From: JABMQF01 sp964563755
Lineage (GTDB): Archaea > Nanobdellota > Nanobdellia > Woesearchaeales > UBA11576
DNA length: 64,000 nucleotides
Assembly (NCBI GenBank): GCA_964563755.1
Contig: CAZLYC010000001.1
Location: 62,001-126,000, forward strand
Reading direction: 5' to 3'
The position numbers and the translations under genes are program-made. Within the stretch, counting starts at the first letter, position 1; every line of letters begins with the position of its first letter. Under the pieces are notes generated by a model. That model did no database searches, was not told the origin of the DNA, and saw only the letters and a list, made by a program, of their open reading frames with translations. This document shows positions 54,401 through 61,714 of the stretch, piece by piece.

Positions 54401-54781
54401 TAAAAGAAATATTTCACCAGTTTGACCTGCAGCATAATTTTCCAGAAACTCCTTGAAACCTGCAGGGTCTTCCGTGCTTGTATGGGCATATAGATATTTT
54501 GTATCTAAACCTCCACCGTACCATCGCCTGCTTGCATCAGGGATTCCTTCAGGATACATTGTTGTGTAATCAGGAATTCCCTGCCATTTGGTGTCTGCAT
54601 TTGGCGGAAGCCAACGACAGCCTCCCTGATTAGGACCGAAACAGCCTATCCAATATTCACCATCCTCCCAATTGGGACAAGTTTCTGCTGCTGATGCTTG
54701 TGTGGTTGAAAAAAGAAAAATGATGAATGCAAAAGTAAGGAAAAAAGAACAACCTAAATATGATAATACCCCTTTTTGCAT
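51395..54781 (-). CDS. large secreted protein (1128 residues)
   Basis: Signal peptide (about 1-32), then a Trp/Gly/Cys-rich region repeating the motif pair CCG-N/S-D and F-M-C-x-N/D. One MopE-like DTDGDGYDGNW...DCNEND segment is present near 525-565. A beta-sandwich of the carbohydrate-binding type lies at about 650-820. No anchor is present. GGTGA precedes the ATG. It is the first and longest gene of the second surface operon, driven by the TATA box at 54866-54878. Role: probably extracellular binding or structure. Confidence 0.82.
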   Translation of the reverse strand: MQKGVLSYLGCSFFLTFAFIIFLFSTTQASAAETCPNWEDGEYWIGCFGPNQGGCRWLPPNADTKWQGIPDYTTMYPEGIPDASRRWYGGGLDTKYLYAHTSTEDPAGFKEFLENYAAGQTGEIFLLEFAAVPAPCKIYATGALQSGHNVPIDGTENFFSMVNYLEGGNQRLDCTNYPFDKVEDCVTQFRTINMVAAVDKTSMSVNLLRHTSCEDFSDLNPQFCEGAPGTGANNGNAVSNVVGVAGKGGCYVATYGETLGRDWFFNTESGNPDFNIGYEELDKEIPFASSFMPSNNPFMIQPEFKGIIQIQGSATGGEEITGDQVFKIQPTGGPAQFLTQFSQGSKESIGRCCGNDPEDYGAIISHNNLNFRHKFMCINNGTWGSIWAAANQAGKSFVIFPVERPLDGRNISYDVVSNGNNWFVCQGANYLGSLYSSASLDPYDNEWDPQSGPLLQEYQVVPPRLQTIDSYGVTEEPEGEEPEGWDSTSSSTDPPGSGIAADQSVPEDGFDNDINVIAGPDKVTACDTDGDGYDGNWSLEFGTLLYNPNLDCVPRQPYDCNENDRTVSPGTPDYCDGSDPSINTVNNDCAPGCIPLPPSGSPPSAFVGQTDFKVYQDRFMCHDIAGYGAFAECCGSDLTNCHNGWKGRREGSAIHTLHEFTNYKGQQGRGDVNLVLKYGIQTAPQTTENIDDEDIYWLHLPKASFDENVTDWNRYNSLEFDIYFAANFDLQIWLGHLNPDPEIVNDVEERNLFKNFQFKFKGRIVDYVVGEPALRKWLHVVIPTSEIYSESSFKVENIALVSKVMDVYNRKTIVSANIDGVHDFSNVIGLDKIILRPKYVLNPSDENYYCTGNWPPSWISDPDNSSLGNDGIQKGKTVCNSIPSYHWTGNSCCGDDNGQDASATVRGSASFKEFFNDTQGGCWGGRYLSNNERVMPIIFNTSTVSSEQNMNLSCYNYSCVFDLPLAPSIMVGNPHPDVYDLAFINGEHVRIGNQGISMSPIAMLKAENVPLQVQYTSGDFYTCNAAPYLFNLLNTNTGTQLIKQDSEHNFGACEAKGVYFCDHLDGKNHGWDDESLSTYPKNNTIIIKKGGAIETQILPEGSTHVKASLRTSIKRNYNFVNNGGFENV

Positions 54782-54798
54782 TTGTTCACCTTAATTAG

Positions 54799-54841
54799 GC
54801 AAAAGCATCCAAAACGCTTTTTTCTGGCGTTTAAGGCTTGC
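54799..54841 (-). promoter_or_regulatory. leader hairpin of the 1128-residue gene
   Basis: AAACGC (54812-54817) pairs with GCGTTT (54827-54832), with an outer AAGC/GCTT and GC/GC extension. It sits between the promoter and ATG, like the hairpin at 42642-42675 in front of the other giant gene. Confidence 0.35.
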
Positions 54842-54865
54842 TAACTGGGACAAAAAAACGCAAGT

Positions 54866-54892
54866 CTATTTATAAATGTTTCGTATAAAAAG
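54866..54892. promoter_or_regulatory. divergent promoters (second surface operon / prepilin peptidase)
   Basis: CATTTATAAATAG on the minus strand (54866-54878) and CGTATAAAAAG on the plus strand (54882-54892). The latter puts transcription start about 15 nt before the ATG at 54928. Confidence 0.6.
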
Positions 54893-54927
54893 CAATAGTT
54901 ATTAACTTACGCGCATGATTAAAAATC

Positions 54928-55995
54928 ATGGAAAAGCTCATCATATTCTTTCTGCCAATAATCATAATCCTTGGTGCTGTAACTAGTTATGGTGATATAA
55001 AAGAAGGAAAGATACGTAACAAGTACACTTTTTCGGCTTTGCTCTGTGCAATCATATTGAACATTTTTCTTGCTACCGCAGGAATCAGTTATTTGAAGTA
55101 TGTGCTGATTTGGATGATGCACGTAATTTTTGCGTTGATTCTTGGTCTTCTGCTTTATTTTCTTGGGTATTGGAGCGCAGGGGACACAAAACTTTTTGTA
55201 GCTTTTGCCGCTTTGATACCTACTACGATTTACTCTCATCCTACAGCATTATCTTCGCTTGAATTGTTAATCAACACATTGGTTCCTGTTTTCACATATT
55301 TGGTGATAAATCTGGTTTTTAAAACCAGTTTATTACAAAAAACATACGCTATAAGAAAAGCGGCCAACATCAAAACAATAGTCACCTCATTATTGCTCGT
55401 GTTCGGCCTGTCTTGGATAATCAAAATCACCATTAATTACATAGGAATCAAAGGAGATTACACAATAAATCTACTTGTCCTAATAGTTCTCTCTAGATTG
55501 ATACAAAAGATTTTTGCAAAAGAGAGAATGCTCTTATTTTTGGTTGTGCTTTCAGCAACAAGAATAATTTTTGATTCTAAATACATAATGAGCTCGAATT
55601 TTGTTTATGAATACCTTCTTTTCACCACAGGATATATTCTTGTCAGCCTTTTCTTGAATGCAATAGCCAATACGTATTATGAAGAGAAAGGCGTTTTCAA
55701 ACTTAAGGAAGGCATGCTTCCTCTTGAAGCAATAACAAAAGAAGGCCGAAAAATGAACCTTTTAGATGCGCAGAAGATGACAAAAAGCAAGGTTCTATTC
55801 TTTCCAGAAAAAACAGGACTGACAAAAAACCAGGTTAATAGAATAGTCCACTGGAACAAAATCGGAAAACTTCATTTCAACACAATAAAAATAAAACAGA
55901 CCCTGCCTTTGGCTCCATTTCTTTTTTTTGGAACGATTCTGACACTGATATTCGGTGGAAACGCTATCGGATTCTTAAGAGGTTTATTAATCTAA
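54928..55995 (+). CDS. class III prepilin peptidase (FlaK/PibD-like aspartic membrane protease)
   Basis: 355 residues, multi-helix membrane protein. The two catalytic Asp of the A24 family are visible: D23 in SYGDIKEGKIRN and D86 in SAGDTKLF (the GxGD motif, here SAGD). It cleaves the basic leader from pilin-like preproteins at the cytoplasmic face. The C-terminal half has more helices and a soluble loop (about 255-310), making it longer than a minimal PibD (about 230). The obvious substrates are the pilin-like proteins at 19-31 kb. Confidence 0.9.
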   Translation: MEKLIIFFLPIIIILGAVTSYGDIKEGKIRNKYTFSALLCAIILNIFLATAGISYLKYVLIWMMHVIFALILGLLLYFLGYWSAGDTKLFVAFAALIPTTIYSHPTALSSLELLINTLVPVFTYLVINLVFKTSLLQKTYAIRKAANIKTIVTSLLLVFGLSWIIKITINYIGIKGDYTINLLVLIVLSRLIQKIFAKERMLLFLVVLSATRIIFDSKYIMSSNFVYEYLLFTTGYILVSLFLNAIANTYYEEKGVFKLKEGMLPLEAITKEGRKMNLLDAQKMTKSKVLFFPEKTGLTKNQVNRIVHWNKIGKLHFNTIKIKQTLPLAPFLFFGTILTLIFGGNAIGFLRGLLI

Positions 55996-56000
55996 AACAA

Positions 56001-56011
56001 AATATTTATAG
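56001..56011 (+). promoter_or_regulatory. TATA box of the Hxs-like operon
   Basis: AATATTTATAG lies about 27 nt before the ATG at 56033, predicting a leaderless mRNA for the hxsD-hxsD-hxsB unit. Confidence 0.6.
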
Positions 56012-56032
56012 TTGTTATTGGTAAAAGAAAGA

Positions 56033-56440
56033 ATGGACGAAAAAGAAAACATGTTAAAAATAGAAAAAGACAGGGCTGTTCTGAGATTAAACCCGGCAAT
56101 ATATCCATTAGATATAGTCTATGCCGCGTCATATGTTATGATTGACAAAGCATTCATACTTCTAGATGGAGACCCAAATAATCACATAGATGTTGAAATA
56201 AGAAAAAAAAGCGAAGAACAAGACCTGAAAAGACTGGTTGTCGAATTCAATGAAGAGCTTCTAAATTATGCAGTATATAAAGTACAAAGTGAAAAAAATA
56301 AAAGGTTGAGGGAAGTCATACTCCAAAGGGTACTTTTGACAAATACATTAAATCGTTCTGATAATTCCATCAAAAGCGTGGATGTAGGTTATAAAAACGA
56401 CCCAAAAGGAATACTTAAACCCTGGCAACCTGAAAAATGA
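56033..56440 (+). CDS. HxsD-like protein (His-Xaa-Ser system)
   Basis: 135 residues from the ATG at 56033. The pattern LNPAIYPLDIVYAASYVMIDKAF...IDVEI...EFNEELLNYA matches what I know of HxsD, the small partner protein of His-Xaa-Ser radical SAM systems (l-d-x-x-iYp-l-e-a-i-x-x-A-a-y ... EFxNxLLN). HxsD is thought to help recruit the peptide or the enzyme. A charged C-terminal extension follows. It overlaps the next gene by ATGA. A TTG at 56012 is a poorer start. Confidence 0.75.
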   Translation: MDEKENMLKIEKDRAVLRLNPAIYPLDIVYAASYVMIDKAFILLDGDPNNHIDVEIRKKSEEQDLKRLVVEFNEELLNYAVYKVQSEKNKRLREVILQRVLLTNTLNRSDNSIKSVDVGYKNDPKGILKPWQPEK

Positions 56441-56637
56441 CGCACACATTAAGACTGAACAAAGGGTTTTATTCTGAACGCGCCATTGACGAAGCAGTCG
56501 TTCTATTCAAAGATGAATGCGAACTGGTGGTTGACAAAACAAAAACGCAGTTCATAATAGAAATACAATCACACAAAAATTCTGAAAGAGATATTGCGCT
56601 TGAATTCTGCAACACATGTCTTGCCTTGATGAAATAA
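56437..56637 (+). CDS. second, minimal HxsD-like protein
   Basis: 66 residues that keep just the core HxsD pattern: LRLNKGFYSERAIDEAV, a central beta pair, then ALEFCNTCLALMK where HxsD has EFxNxLL. It lies between HxsD and HxsB with overlapping or adjacent codons (ATGA with the previous stop, 1 nt to the next ATG). Two HxsD-type proteins side by side suggest a heterodimer or a duplicated recognition element. Confidence 0.65.
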   Translation: MTHTLRLNKGFYSERAIDEAVVLFKDECELVVDKTKTQFIIEIQSHKNSERDIALEFCNTCLALMK

Positions 56638-56638
56638 A

Positions 56639-58048
56639 ATGGAAAGAGAAAAAGAATTCCCGGATAAAGAATATGCTGCGAACTTCCACAGAATAAAAAA
56701 TGTCGGTGGAAAGATACTTGTGACTACGGACCATGGCGCATGGGCAATATTAACAAAGAAAACTTATTCCGAAATGATGTCTGGTTCTCTGGATGAAAAC
56801 ACGTTCGAACTACTCGAAAAAAAAGGGATTGTAATCACTAACAGGAATGCTGAACAAATAATAGATGACTATCGGGAACGAGTCGGTCATCTTTTCGGGG
56901 GTGTCACTCTCCACATAATAATACCCACCCTAAGATGCAACCAGAGATGCATATACTGCCATTCTGCTGCAAAACATCAGGACTCCGAAGGTTTCAACAT
57001 GGATAATGAAACTGCCCAGAAAGCACTTGATTTCATATTTCAAAGCCCGACAAATTCCATGACAATAGAATTCCAGGGGGGTGATGGCTTGCTCAACTAC
57101 GACCTCCTAAAATTCATAGTCTCACGAGCAAAAGAGATGAACAAAGAGAATAAGAAGATACGTTTTGCGTTGGTAACAAATCTAACATTACTAACTGAAG
57201 AGCACATAGACTGGGCAAAAAAGGAGAAAGTAGACATATGCACTTCTCTTGATGGACCTGAATATGTTCATGATTATAACCGGCGATATTGCGATGGAAG
57301 CGGAACTTACAAGGATGTCATTGCAAAACTAGAACTTTGCAATAAGAAAGGCGTCCATGTTGGCGCATTGATGGTCACAACAAAGAGATCGCTATCTCAT
57401 TGGAAAGAGATAATAGATGAGTACATCAGATGGAATATCCTGTCCGTACAGATAAAATATCTCAACAAACTAGGCTTTGCTGATGATATCTGGTCTCAAG
57501 TAGGTTATACTATGGAAGAATTCCTTGAGTTTTGGAAAAAAAGCGTCGATTACATGATAGAATTGAATAAAAAAGGGATTAAAGTAAATGAGAGATTTGT
57601 CACACTCATACTCCAGAAAATACTGACAAAGAAAGACCCCTCTTTCCTTGATTTCAGGAATCCCTGCGGGGCCTGCATAGGACAGCTAGCTTATAATTAT
57701 AATGGAGATGTGTACTCTTGCGATGAGGGGAGAAATTTTGAGATGTTCAATCTAGGCAATGTGAAGAAAGATGACTACAAAAAGGTTGTCGGCGGAAAAA
57801 ATTCTCTCGGCATAGTTTCATGTTCTATACTTGAAAACAGCTATTGTGATGCTTGCGTATACAAGCCATTCTGCGGGGTCTGCCCTGTGATGAGCTATGC
57901 AGAGAACAATAACACCATTCAAAAAGCATTCAGTAACTCGAGATGCAAGCTTTTCAAGTTCCAGTTCGACTATGTTTTCGAAAAACTTTCCAAAAATGGC
58001 GAGGAAAAAGATATATTGCTATCTTGGCTGAGTATGAAAGAACATTGA
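56639..58048 (+). CDS. HxsB-like radical SAM/SPASM peptide maturase
   Basis: 469 residues. N-terminal small domain (about 15-75), then the radical SAM core with CxxxCxxC at C100, C104, C107 and the motif FQGGDGLLNYD (GGE/GGD SAM region). A SPASM-type C-terminal domain has NPCGACIGQ, YNGDVYSCDEGR, YCDACVYKPFCGVCP and a late RC, enough Cys for two auxiliary Fe-S clusters. These are the landmarks of HxsB, a maturase acting on His-Xaa-Ser repeat proteins. The convergent gene ends 5 nt away. Confidence 0.85.
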   Translation: MEREKEFPDKEYAANFHRIKNVGGKILVTTDHGAWAILTKKTYSEMMSGSLDENTFELLEKKGIVITNRNAEQIIDDYRERVGHLFGGVTLHIIIPTLRCNQRCIYCHSAAKHQDSEGFNMDNETAQKALDFIFQSPTNSMTIEFQGGDGLLNYDLLKFIVSRAKEMNKENKKIRFALVTNLTLLTEEHIDWAKKEKVDICTSLDGPEYVHDYNRRYCDGSGTYKDVIAKLELCNKKGVHVGALMVTTKRSLSHWKEIIDEYIRWNILSVQIKYLNKLGFADDIWSQVGYTMEEFLEFWKKSVDYMIELNKKGIKVNERFVTLILQKILTKKDPSFLDFRNPCGACIGQLAYNYNGDVYSCDEGRNFEMFNLGNVKKDDYKKVVGGKNSLGIVSCSILENSYCDACVYKPFCGVCPVMSYAENNNTIQKAFSNSRCKLFKFQFDYVFEKLSKNGEEKDILLSWLSMKEH

Positions 58049-58053
58049 ACAAT

Positions 58054-58917
58054 TCATCTGCGGAATTCTGCATCCCCGAATTTTCTGATATATTCCGAAT
58101 AAACTCCTCCGCATTCCAACTTTGAAACACAATTTTCGCAAACTGCCAGCATTGTCTTCCTGCTTTTGACTATCCATTCACTTGAGTTGATTTTATTACC
58201 GTCTCTTATGATGAAAGAGTCTGAATGCGGATTTACAGAATACTTCGCGTGTTTTCCAAGAATACAAGGTGGAACACCGATGACAAAAACTATGAGTCCA
58301 TTATTGACTGCCGCGTCTATTGCTTTTTTGAGAAGAGTTATACCTTCAGAGTACCTCGGTACAATATTACCGTTACCTGATGCCACCTTACCCTGAAAAC
58401 GAACCCAGCTGAACTGGATACAATCAATCCCCAATCCTGCGTGATGTTCTGCTATTTTATCCAAAAAAGGCAGATTTAAATTGTTAACCACGATGTTCAG
58501 AGTGACTGGCTTACCAAAAGAACGCACATTCTTTATTCCTTCAATGGTCTGTGAGTAACCTTCGTGCACTCCTGTAATCTTAAAATTCAGCTCTTCAGAA
58601 TTCGAATGCAGCGATATCAGGAAACTATCCACTATGCTGCATGCTTTCTCAGCAAAATCAAAATAACTCAATGCTCTCCCGTTAGTCTGAACCTGCAGAC
58701 CAAGACCCAAAGACTTGACAAAACTACAGAGCTCAAAGAAATCGGTGCGTATAGACGGTTCCCCTCCTGTAAACGTTATTTTTTCTGCACCTTTGCTCTT
58801 TGCTGAAATAATCTCGTTTAGTATTCTATCGTGCGAAAGAGAAATTTCCCTTTCAGAATTCAAACAGAAAACACAGTTATTGTTGCATGCTGTTCCTAAC
58901 TTCACTTCGTAATTCAT
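58054..58917 (-). CDS. radical SAM enzyme of the Hxs-like locus (possible HxsC equivalent)
   Basis: 287 residues. CxxxCxxC at C11, C15, C18, then the SAM motif FTGGEPS (about 50-56), LQVQTNGR and SLHSN. The C-terminus has PPCILG and CENCVSKLECGG, likely binding one auxiliary Fe-S cluster. It is shorter than HxsB, and the order of motifs fits HxsC or another peptide-modifying radical SAM protein. Its own TATA (58937-58949) gives a leaderless mRNA. It is directly downstream of the precursor-like gene and convergent with HxsB. Confidence 0.8.
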   Translation of the reverse strand: MNYEVKLGTACNNNCVFCLNSEREISLSHDRILNEIISAKSKGAEKITFTGGEPSIRTDFFELCSFVKSLGLGLQVQTNGRALSYFDFAEKACSIVDSFLISLHSNSEELNFKITGVHEGYSQTIEGIKNVRSFGKPVTLNIVVNNLNLPFLDKIAEHHAGLGIDCIQFSWVRFQGKVASGNGNIVPRYSEGITLLKKAIDAAVNNGLIVFVIGVPPCILGKHAKYSVNPHSDSFIIRDGNKINSSEWIVKSRKTMLAVCENCVSKLECGGVYSEYIRKFGDAEFRR

Positions 58918-58936
58918 ACCAAGATAAGTTCATGCA

Positions 58937-58949
58937 GTATTTTTAAAAG
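58937..58949 (-). promoter_or_regulatory. TATA box of the second radical SAM gene
   Basis: CTTTTAAAAATAC on the minus strand, about 26 nt before the ATG at 58917. Confidence 0.5.
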
Positions 58950-58968
58950 TATCCTTGTTTAAAAGAAC

Positions 58969-59607
58969 TCATCCGCTAAGATGATTGTTTCTTCTGAAAC
59001 AATCAGCGTGGTCGTTTGCGTGAGCGGTCCAATCCATATGGCTACCATCAGGATTCCTAAAATGTGCTGAACTCATGAAATGTGTGTGATTCGCAGTTAT
59101 TGTTGTTGCTGCAGCGTTAATATCTATGGCATTATTGTGCGCACCTGTCCAAACAGAGTTTTCATTACTGTTCAGGTGGTCGCTGCAACTAAAATGGTTG
59201 TCCAAGCAGCCCCCACCATCACTTATGTGGTCCCCACAGCTACCGTGAACATAATTACCTATGCAGCCCTGTGGTGGTTGAAGAACAGTTGTATAACCCA
59301 GATTGTTGTCTGCATAAAGCACAGCAGCTCTTACTTTACCTGCATCAAGAACAGCGCAATCATTCAAGCAACTTCCAGAACAATCTCCATCCTGAAAATA
59401 ACAGTGCGAACACAAAGCAGGATCTGAACCTGACCCTTTGAGACCATCAGGGCTATAATTAACGTGCGCTTCTGCGTTTCCTAATGAGAAAACTGATGCA
59501 AGAAGAACAAAAGGACCTAGCTTAAGTATTGACTCCTTTGCAATCTTGCCTTCTTCACCAAGAAGGAACTTGGATATCTCTTTTTTTATCTTTGAAACAA
59601 TCACCAT
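58969..59607 (-). CDS. His/Cys-rich HxsA-like precursor protein (putative modified peptide)
   Basis: 212 residues from the ATG at 59607. The leader (1-48) has a basic amphipathic start, FLLGEEGKIAKESILKLG, then a hydrophobic A-S-V-F-S-L stretch, similar to leaders of His-Xaa-Ser repeat proteins. The rest is low in hydrophobics, with Cys clusters (C66-C84, C115-C141, C203) and twelve His in the last 92 residues. Four are true H-x-S: H121, H127, H138 and H209. It lies next to the maturase genes, so His/Cys/Ser side chains there are the probable targets. The modification itself is unknown. Confidence 0.75.
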   Translation of the reverse strand: MVIVSKIKKEISKFLLGEEGKIAKESILKLGPFVLLASVFSLGNAEAHVNYSPDGLKGSGSDPALCSHCYFQDGDCSGSCLNDCAVLDAGKVRAAVLYADNNLGYTTVLQPPQGCIGNYVHGSCGDHISDGGGCLDNHFSCSDHLNSNENSVWTGAHNNAIDINAAATTITANHTHFMSSAHFRNPDGSHMDWTAHANDHADCFRRNNHLSG

Positions 59608-60701
59608 GCGACACATTCACCTAAAGATCGCTTTTTCTCATTTTTTGGCATATCTACAACATCTCTCATGCCATCATCTCGCTCTTCTTCAGTATCATTT
59701 TTTATTTGCGCAACGTAATACTTCTTAACTTCATTTAAATAGTTTTCCATAGCTTTGTCACTAAAAAACGAATTTATACTGTCACAGGATGCTGTGCCTT
59801 TATTGTATAAATCTAAACTGCTTTCAATTATGCAGTTCTCGAAAGAACCGGTCGTGTTGAATTTAATGTCTTCAAGACAAAGATTCAGAACAGAATTTAT
59901 GTCTTTGTTTGTGTCCATCATGCAGGATAAACGTATCTGTTCCCAATCGGTCATTGAATCGCAAATCTTCGAATCGCCGGTCACTCTTGCTACTGCAAGC
60001 AGACAACTTGCTTTTTCTCCTCCAAACAACCTTTCACAGAAATATACATCCTTTTTTTCGATTGCTGCTCCTCTTGCACAAACAAGACTCTGCGCGCAAA
60101 CAGAAGGGTCTTTTGAACTCAAAGCAAGTTCCACCATGGATTTTAGGCAGTCTCTTTTTTTTGGAGAAGTCAGATTTATGCGTTCGCAAAAAGAAACATT
60201 TCGTTCCTCCTTAGCAAGCCGAATGAAACAATCGTCTTCTTCCCCAAGAATGAATTCATAATAACAATCTTTTTGTGCCCAAATTCTGTCAAGACAAATA
60301 AAACGCAAACTTCCATCATCTATAAATCTACAAAAACCAGTATTATCTGCTGATGCTGCGTACTTTAAGACTTCTATGTCAGTCATAGCAACAAGTGTCC
60401 TGTTGAAATCGACTTCATTTAACCTTTCAAGATAATCCTGATGTTGTGTGTACTTAAACCAAGCAAAAAATAAAAATCCGGATATTGCCAATATCAGGAC
60501 AAGACCGTACATAACCATAAAGAGCGCGGGTTTTTTCCTTGGAGCGGGTCTTTGATGAATGACAAAGGCAGCAGCATCTTCTATCGCTTCTATTGGATGC
60601 CCAACATCCGCCAACCTCTTCTTTATCTGTTTTATATCAAATCCTTTAGAAAGATGCTCTTCTATGTACTTTATTAGTTCTGGGTTGGCGCGTTTAGCCA
60701 T
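59601..60701 (-). CDS. membrane protein with N-terminal helical domain and Cys-spaced repeats
   Basis: 366 residues. An N-terminal domain of about 45 residues (LIKYIEEHLSKGFDIKQIKKRL, a short all-helical module frequent in archaea from memory) is followed by a membrane helix (about 58-80). An extracellular part has repeated C-x(n)-C helical pairs (SLRFICLDRIA type). GAGGTACTAA before the ATG and a TATA at 60743-60754 give a normal leader. The precursor's ATG overlaps this gene's end, so the two are translationally coupled. It may export, hold or display the modified protein. Confidence 0.82.
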   Translation of the reverse strand: MAKRANPELIKYIEEHLSKGFDIKQIKKRLADVGHPIEAIEDAAAFVIHQRPAPRKKPALFMVMYGLVLILAISGFLFFAWFKYTQHQDYLERLNEVDFNRTLVAMTDIEVLKYAASADNTGFCRFIDDGSLRFICLDRIWAQKDCYYEFILGEEDDCFIRLAKEERNVSFCERINLTSPKKRDCLKSMVELALSSKDPSVCAQSLVCARGAAIEKKDVYFCERLFGGEKASCLLAVARVTGDSKICDSMTDWEQIRLSCMMDTNKDINSVLNLCLEDIKFNTTGSFENCIIESSLDLYNKGTASCDSINSFFSDKAMENYLNEVKKYYVAQIKNDTEEERDDGMRDVVDMPKNEKKRSLGECVAW

Positions 60702-60742
60702 TTAGTACCTCTTTTTTGCTTGTGTGCTGGTATCTTGCTTTT

Positions 60743-60754
60743 TGTTTATAAATG
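60743..60754 (-). promoter_or_regulatory. TATA box
   Basis: CATTTATAAACA on the minus strand, about 45 nt before the ATG at 60701, giving a leader of about 20 nt that contains GAGGT. Confidence 0.6.
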
Positions 60755-60762
60755 TTTTGGCG

Positions 60763-61110
60763 TCAAATGACTGTGCAAACAGGCGCTATACTTAATGTGG
60801 CATTGCCTGAAAACATGTTGAAAACCAAATATGCTTTTTTCTTTTGCCCCGGATTCAGGTTACCTATTGATTCTTCAACTCTTGTTGAGTTAGTCTCGTT
60901 TGACATGTTCAGAAAAATCTGACAATCTAAATTGAAATTCTCATTGTTCGATAAAAAAAATGAAATATTTTCAAGAGTCATATTTTTATCATAAGAATAA
61001 AAGAAATCATGCGAAACATTTGAAAATGACACATTAAACTCGTTTTTTTCTTCAAAACTGCACCCTTGTAGAAACACAATTAAAAACATAATCAAAAATA
61101 CTTTTTTCAT
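60763..61110 (-). CDS. small putative lipoprotein
   Basis: 115 residues. MKKVFLIMF...FLQGC is a lipoprotein signal with Cys at about residue 17. The mature part is beta-rich with many N-x-S/T sites and one Cys pair, resembling an Ig-like/CARDB-like domain. GGAGG before the ATG; it follows the RNase P gene by 1 nt, so the two are in one operon. Confidence 0.78.
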   Translation of the reverse strand: MKKVFLIMFLIVFLQGCSFEEKNEFNVSFSNVSHDFFYSYDKNMTLENISFFLSNNENFNLDCQIFLNMSNETNSTRVEESIGNLNPGQKKKAYLVFNMFSGNATLSIAPVCTVI

Positions 61111-61111
61111 T

Positions 61112-61714
61112 TTAATGCCTCCAACCTAAAAACATGTCTTTCTCCTGTTTGTGGATGCCCAACGAAGATAATAAAGATAAAATTTCATTTTGAGGTTTGA
61201 GCCCAAAAGGTTCGTGAGCGAATGAAGCTAAAATAATTTTAAAGCCGAACTTTTTGGCCAGTCGTATGTTCTGACTAAATCTTCCTAAAACAACGCTCTT
61301 CTCAATTCTATTTAATTTGATAATTTCTGAAATATTGAAACCGACACAAACCCCTTTCTCACGTAAACTCTCTGATAATACCTGGTTCAAACCAGAACTG
61401 CGGTGATGAATGAAATCTTTCCTTTTGTTTAATTCTAGACCGAATATCATGTCCGGCATTTCTCCTTCGATCAAGTCCCTGAGAATAAACTGATCTTCTG
61501 GCGCTCTCACAAAAGTAAGGATTTTTCCTTTGTATCTCTTTATCTCATTCGCATCGCAAATGACTGCGGAATATAATTTAATTTTTGTGGTTCGTTGAAG
61601 CTCTCCTATGTCTTTTGGTCGCGAGTAAACAAAAATCAGTCCATCTATTCTAAGTTTTTCTGCTATTTCTATGAATTTGACCTCGTTTCTCTCCGGAAAG
61701 ACTATATCTATCAT
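61112..61714 (-). CDS. rnp3: ribonuclease P protein component 3 (p30/Rpp30)
   Basis: 200 residues with a PHP-like TIM-barrel layout: DGLIFVYSR, LYSAVICDA, DMIFGLE, FIHHRSSGLNQVL, CVGFNISEII and FKIILASFAHEP. These are the landmarks of archaeal Rnp3, the protein subunit of tRNA 5' end processing RNase P. Length is slightly under usual (about 210-250). Its ATG overlaps the preceding gene's stop (ATGA). Confidence 0.88.
   Translation of the reverse strand: MIDIVFPERNEVKFIEIAEKLRIDGLIFVYSRPKDIGELQRTTKIKLYSAVICDANEIKRYKGKILTFVRAPEDQFILRDLIEGEMPDMIFGLELNKRKDFIHHRSSGLNQVLSESLREKGVCVGFNISEIIKLNRIEKSVVLGRFSQNIRLAKKFGFKIILASFAHEPFGLKPQNEILSLLSSLGIHKQEKDMFLGWRH

Noticed and set aside
58054..58917. Tungsten-enzyme or cofactor-biosynthesis radical SAM protein (for example MoaA)
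   Set aside because: Length and C-terminal Cys pattern differ from MoaA, and the gene sits beside an Hxs-like maturase and precursor.
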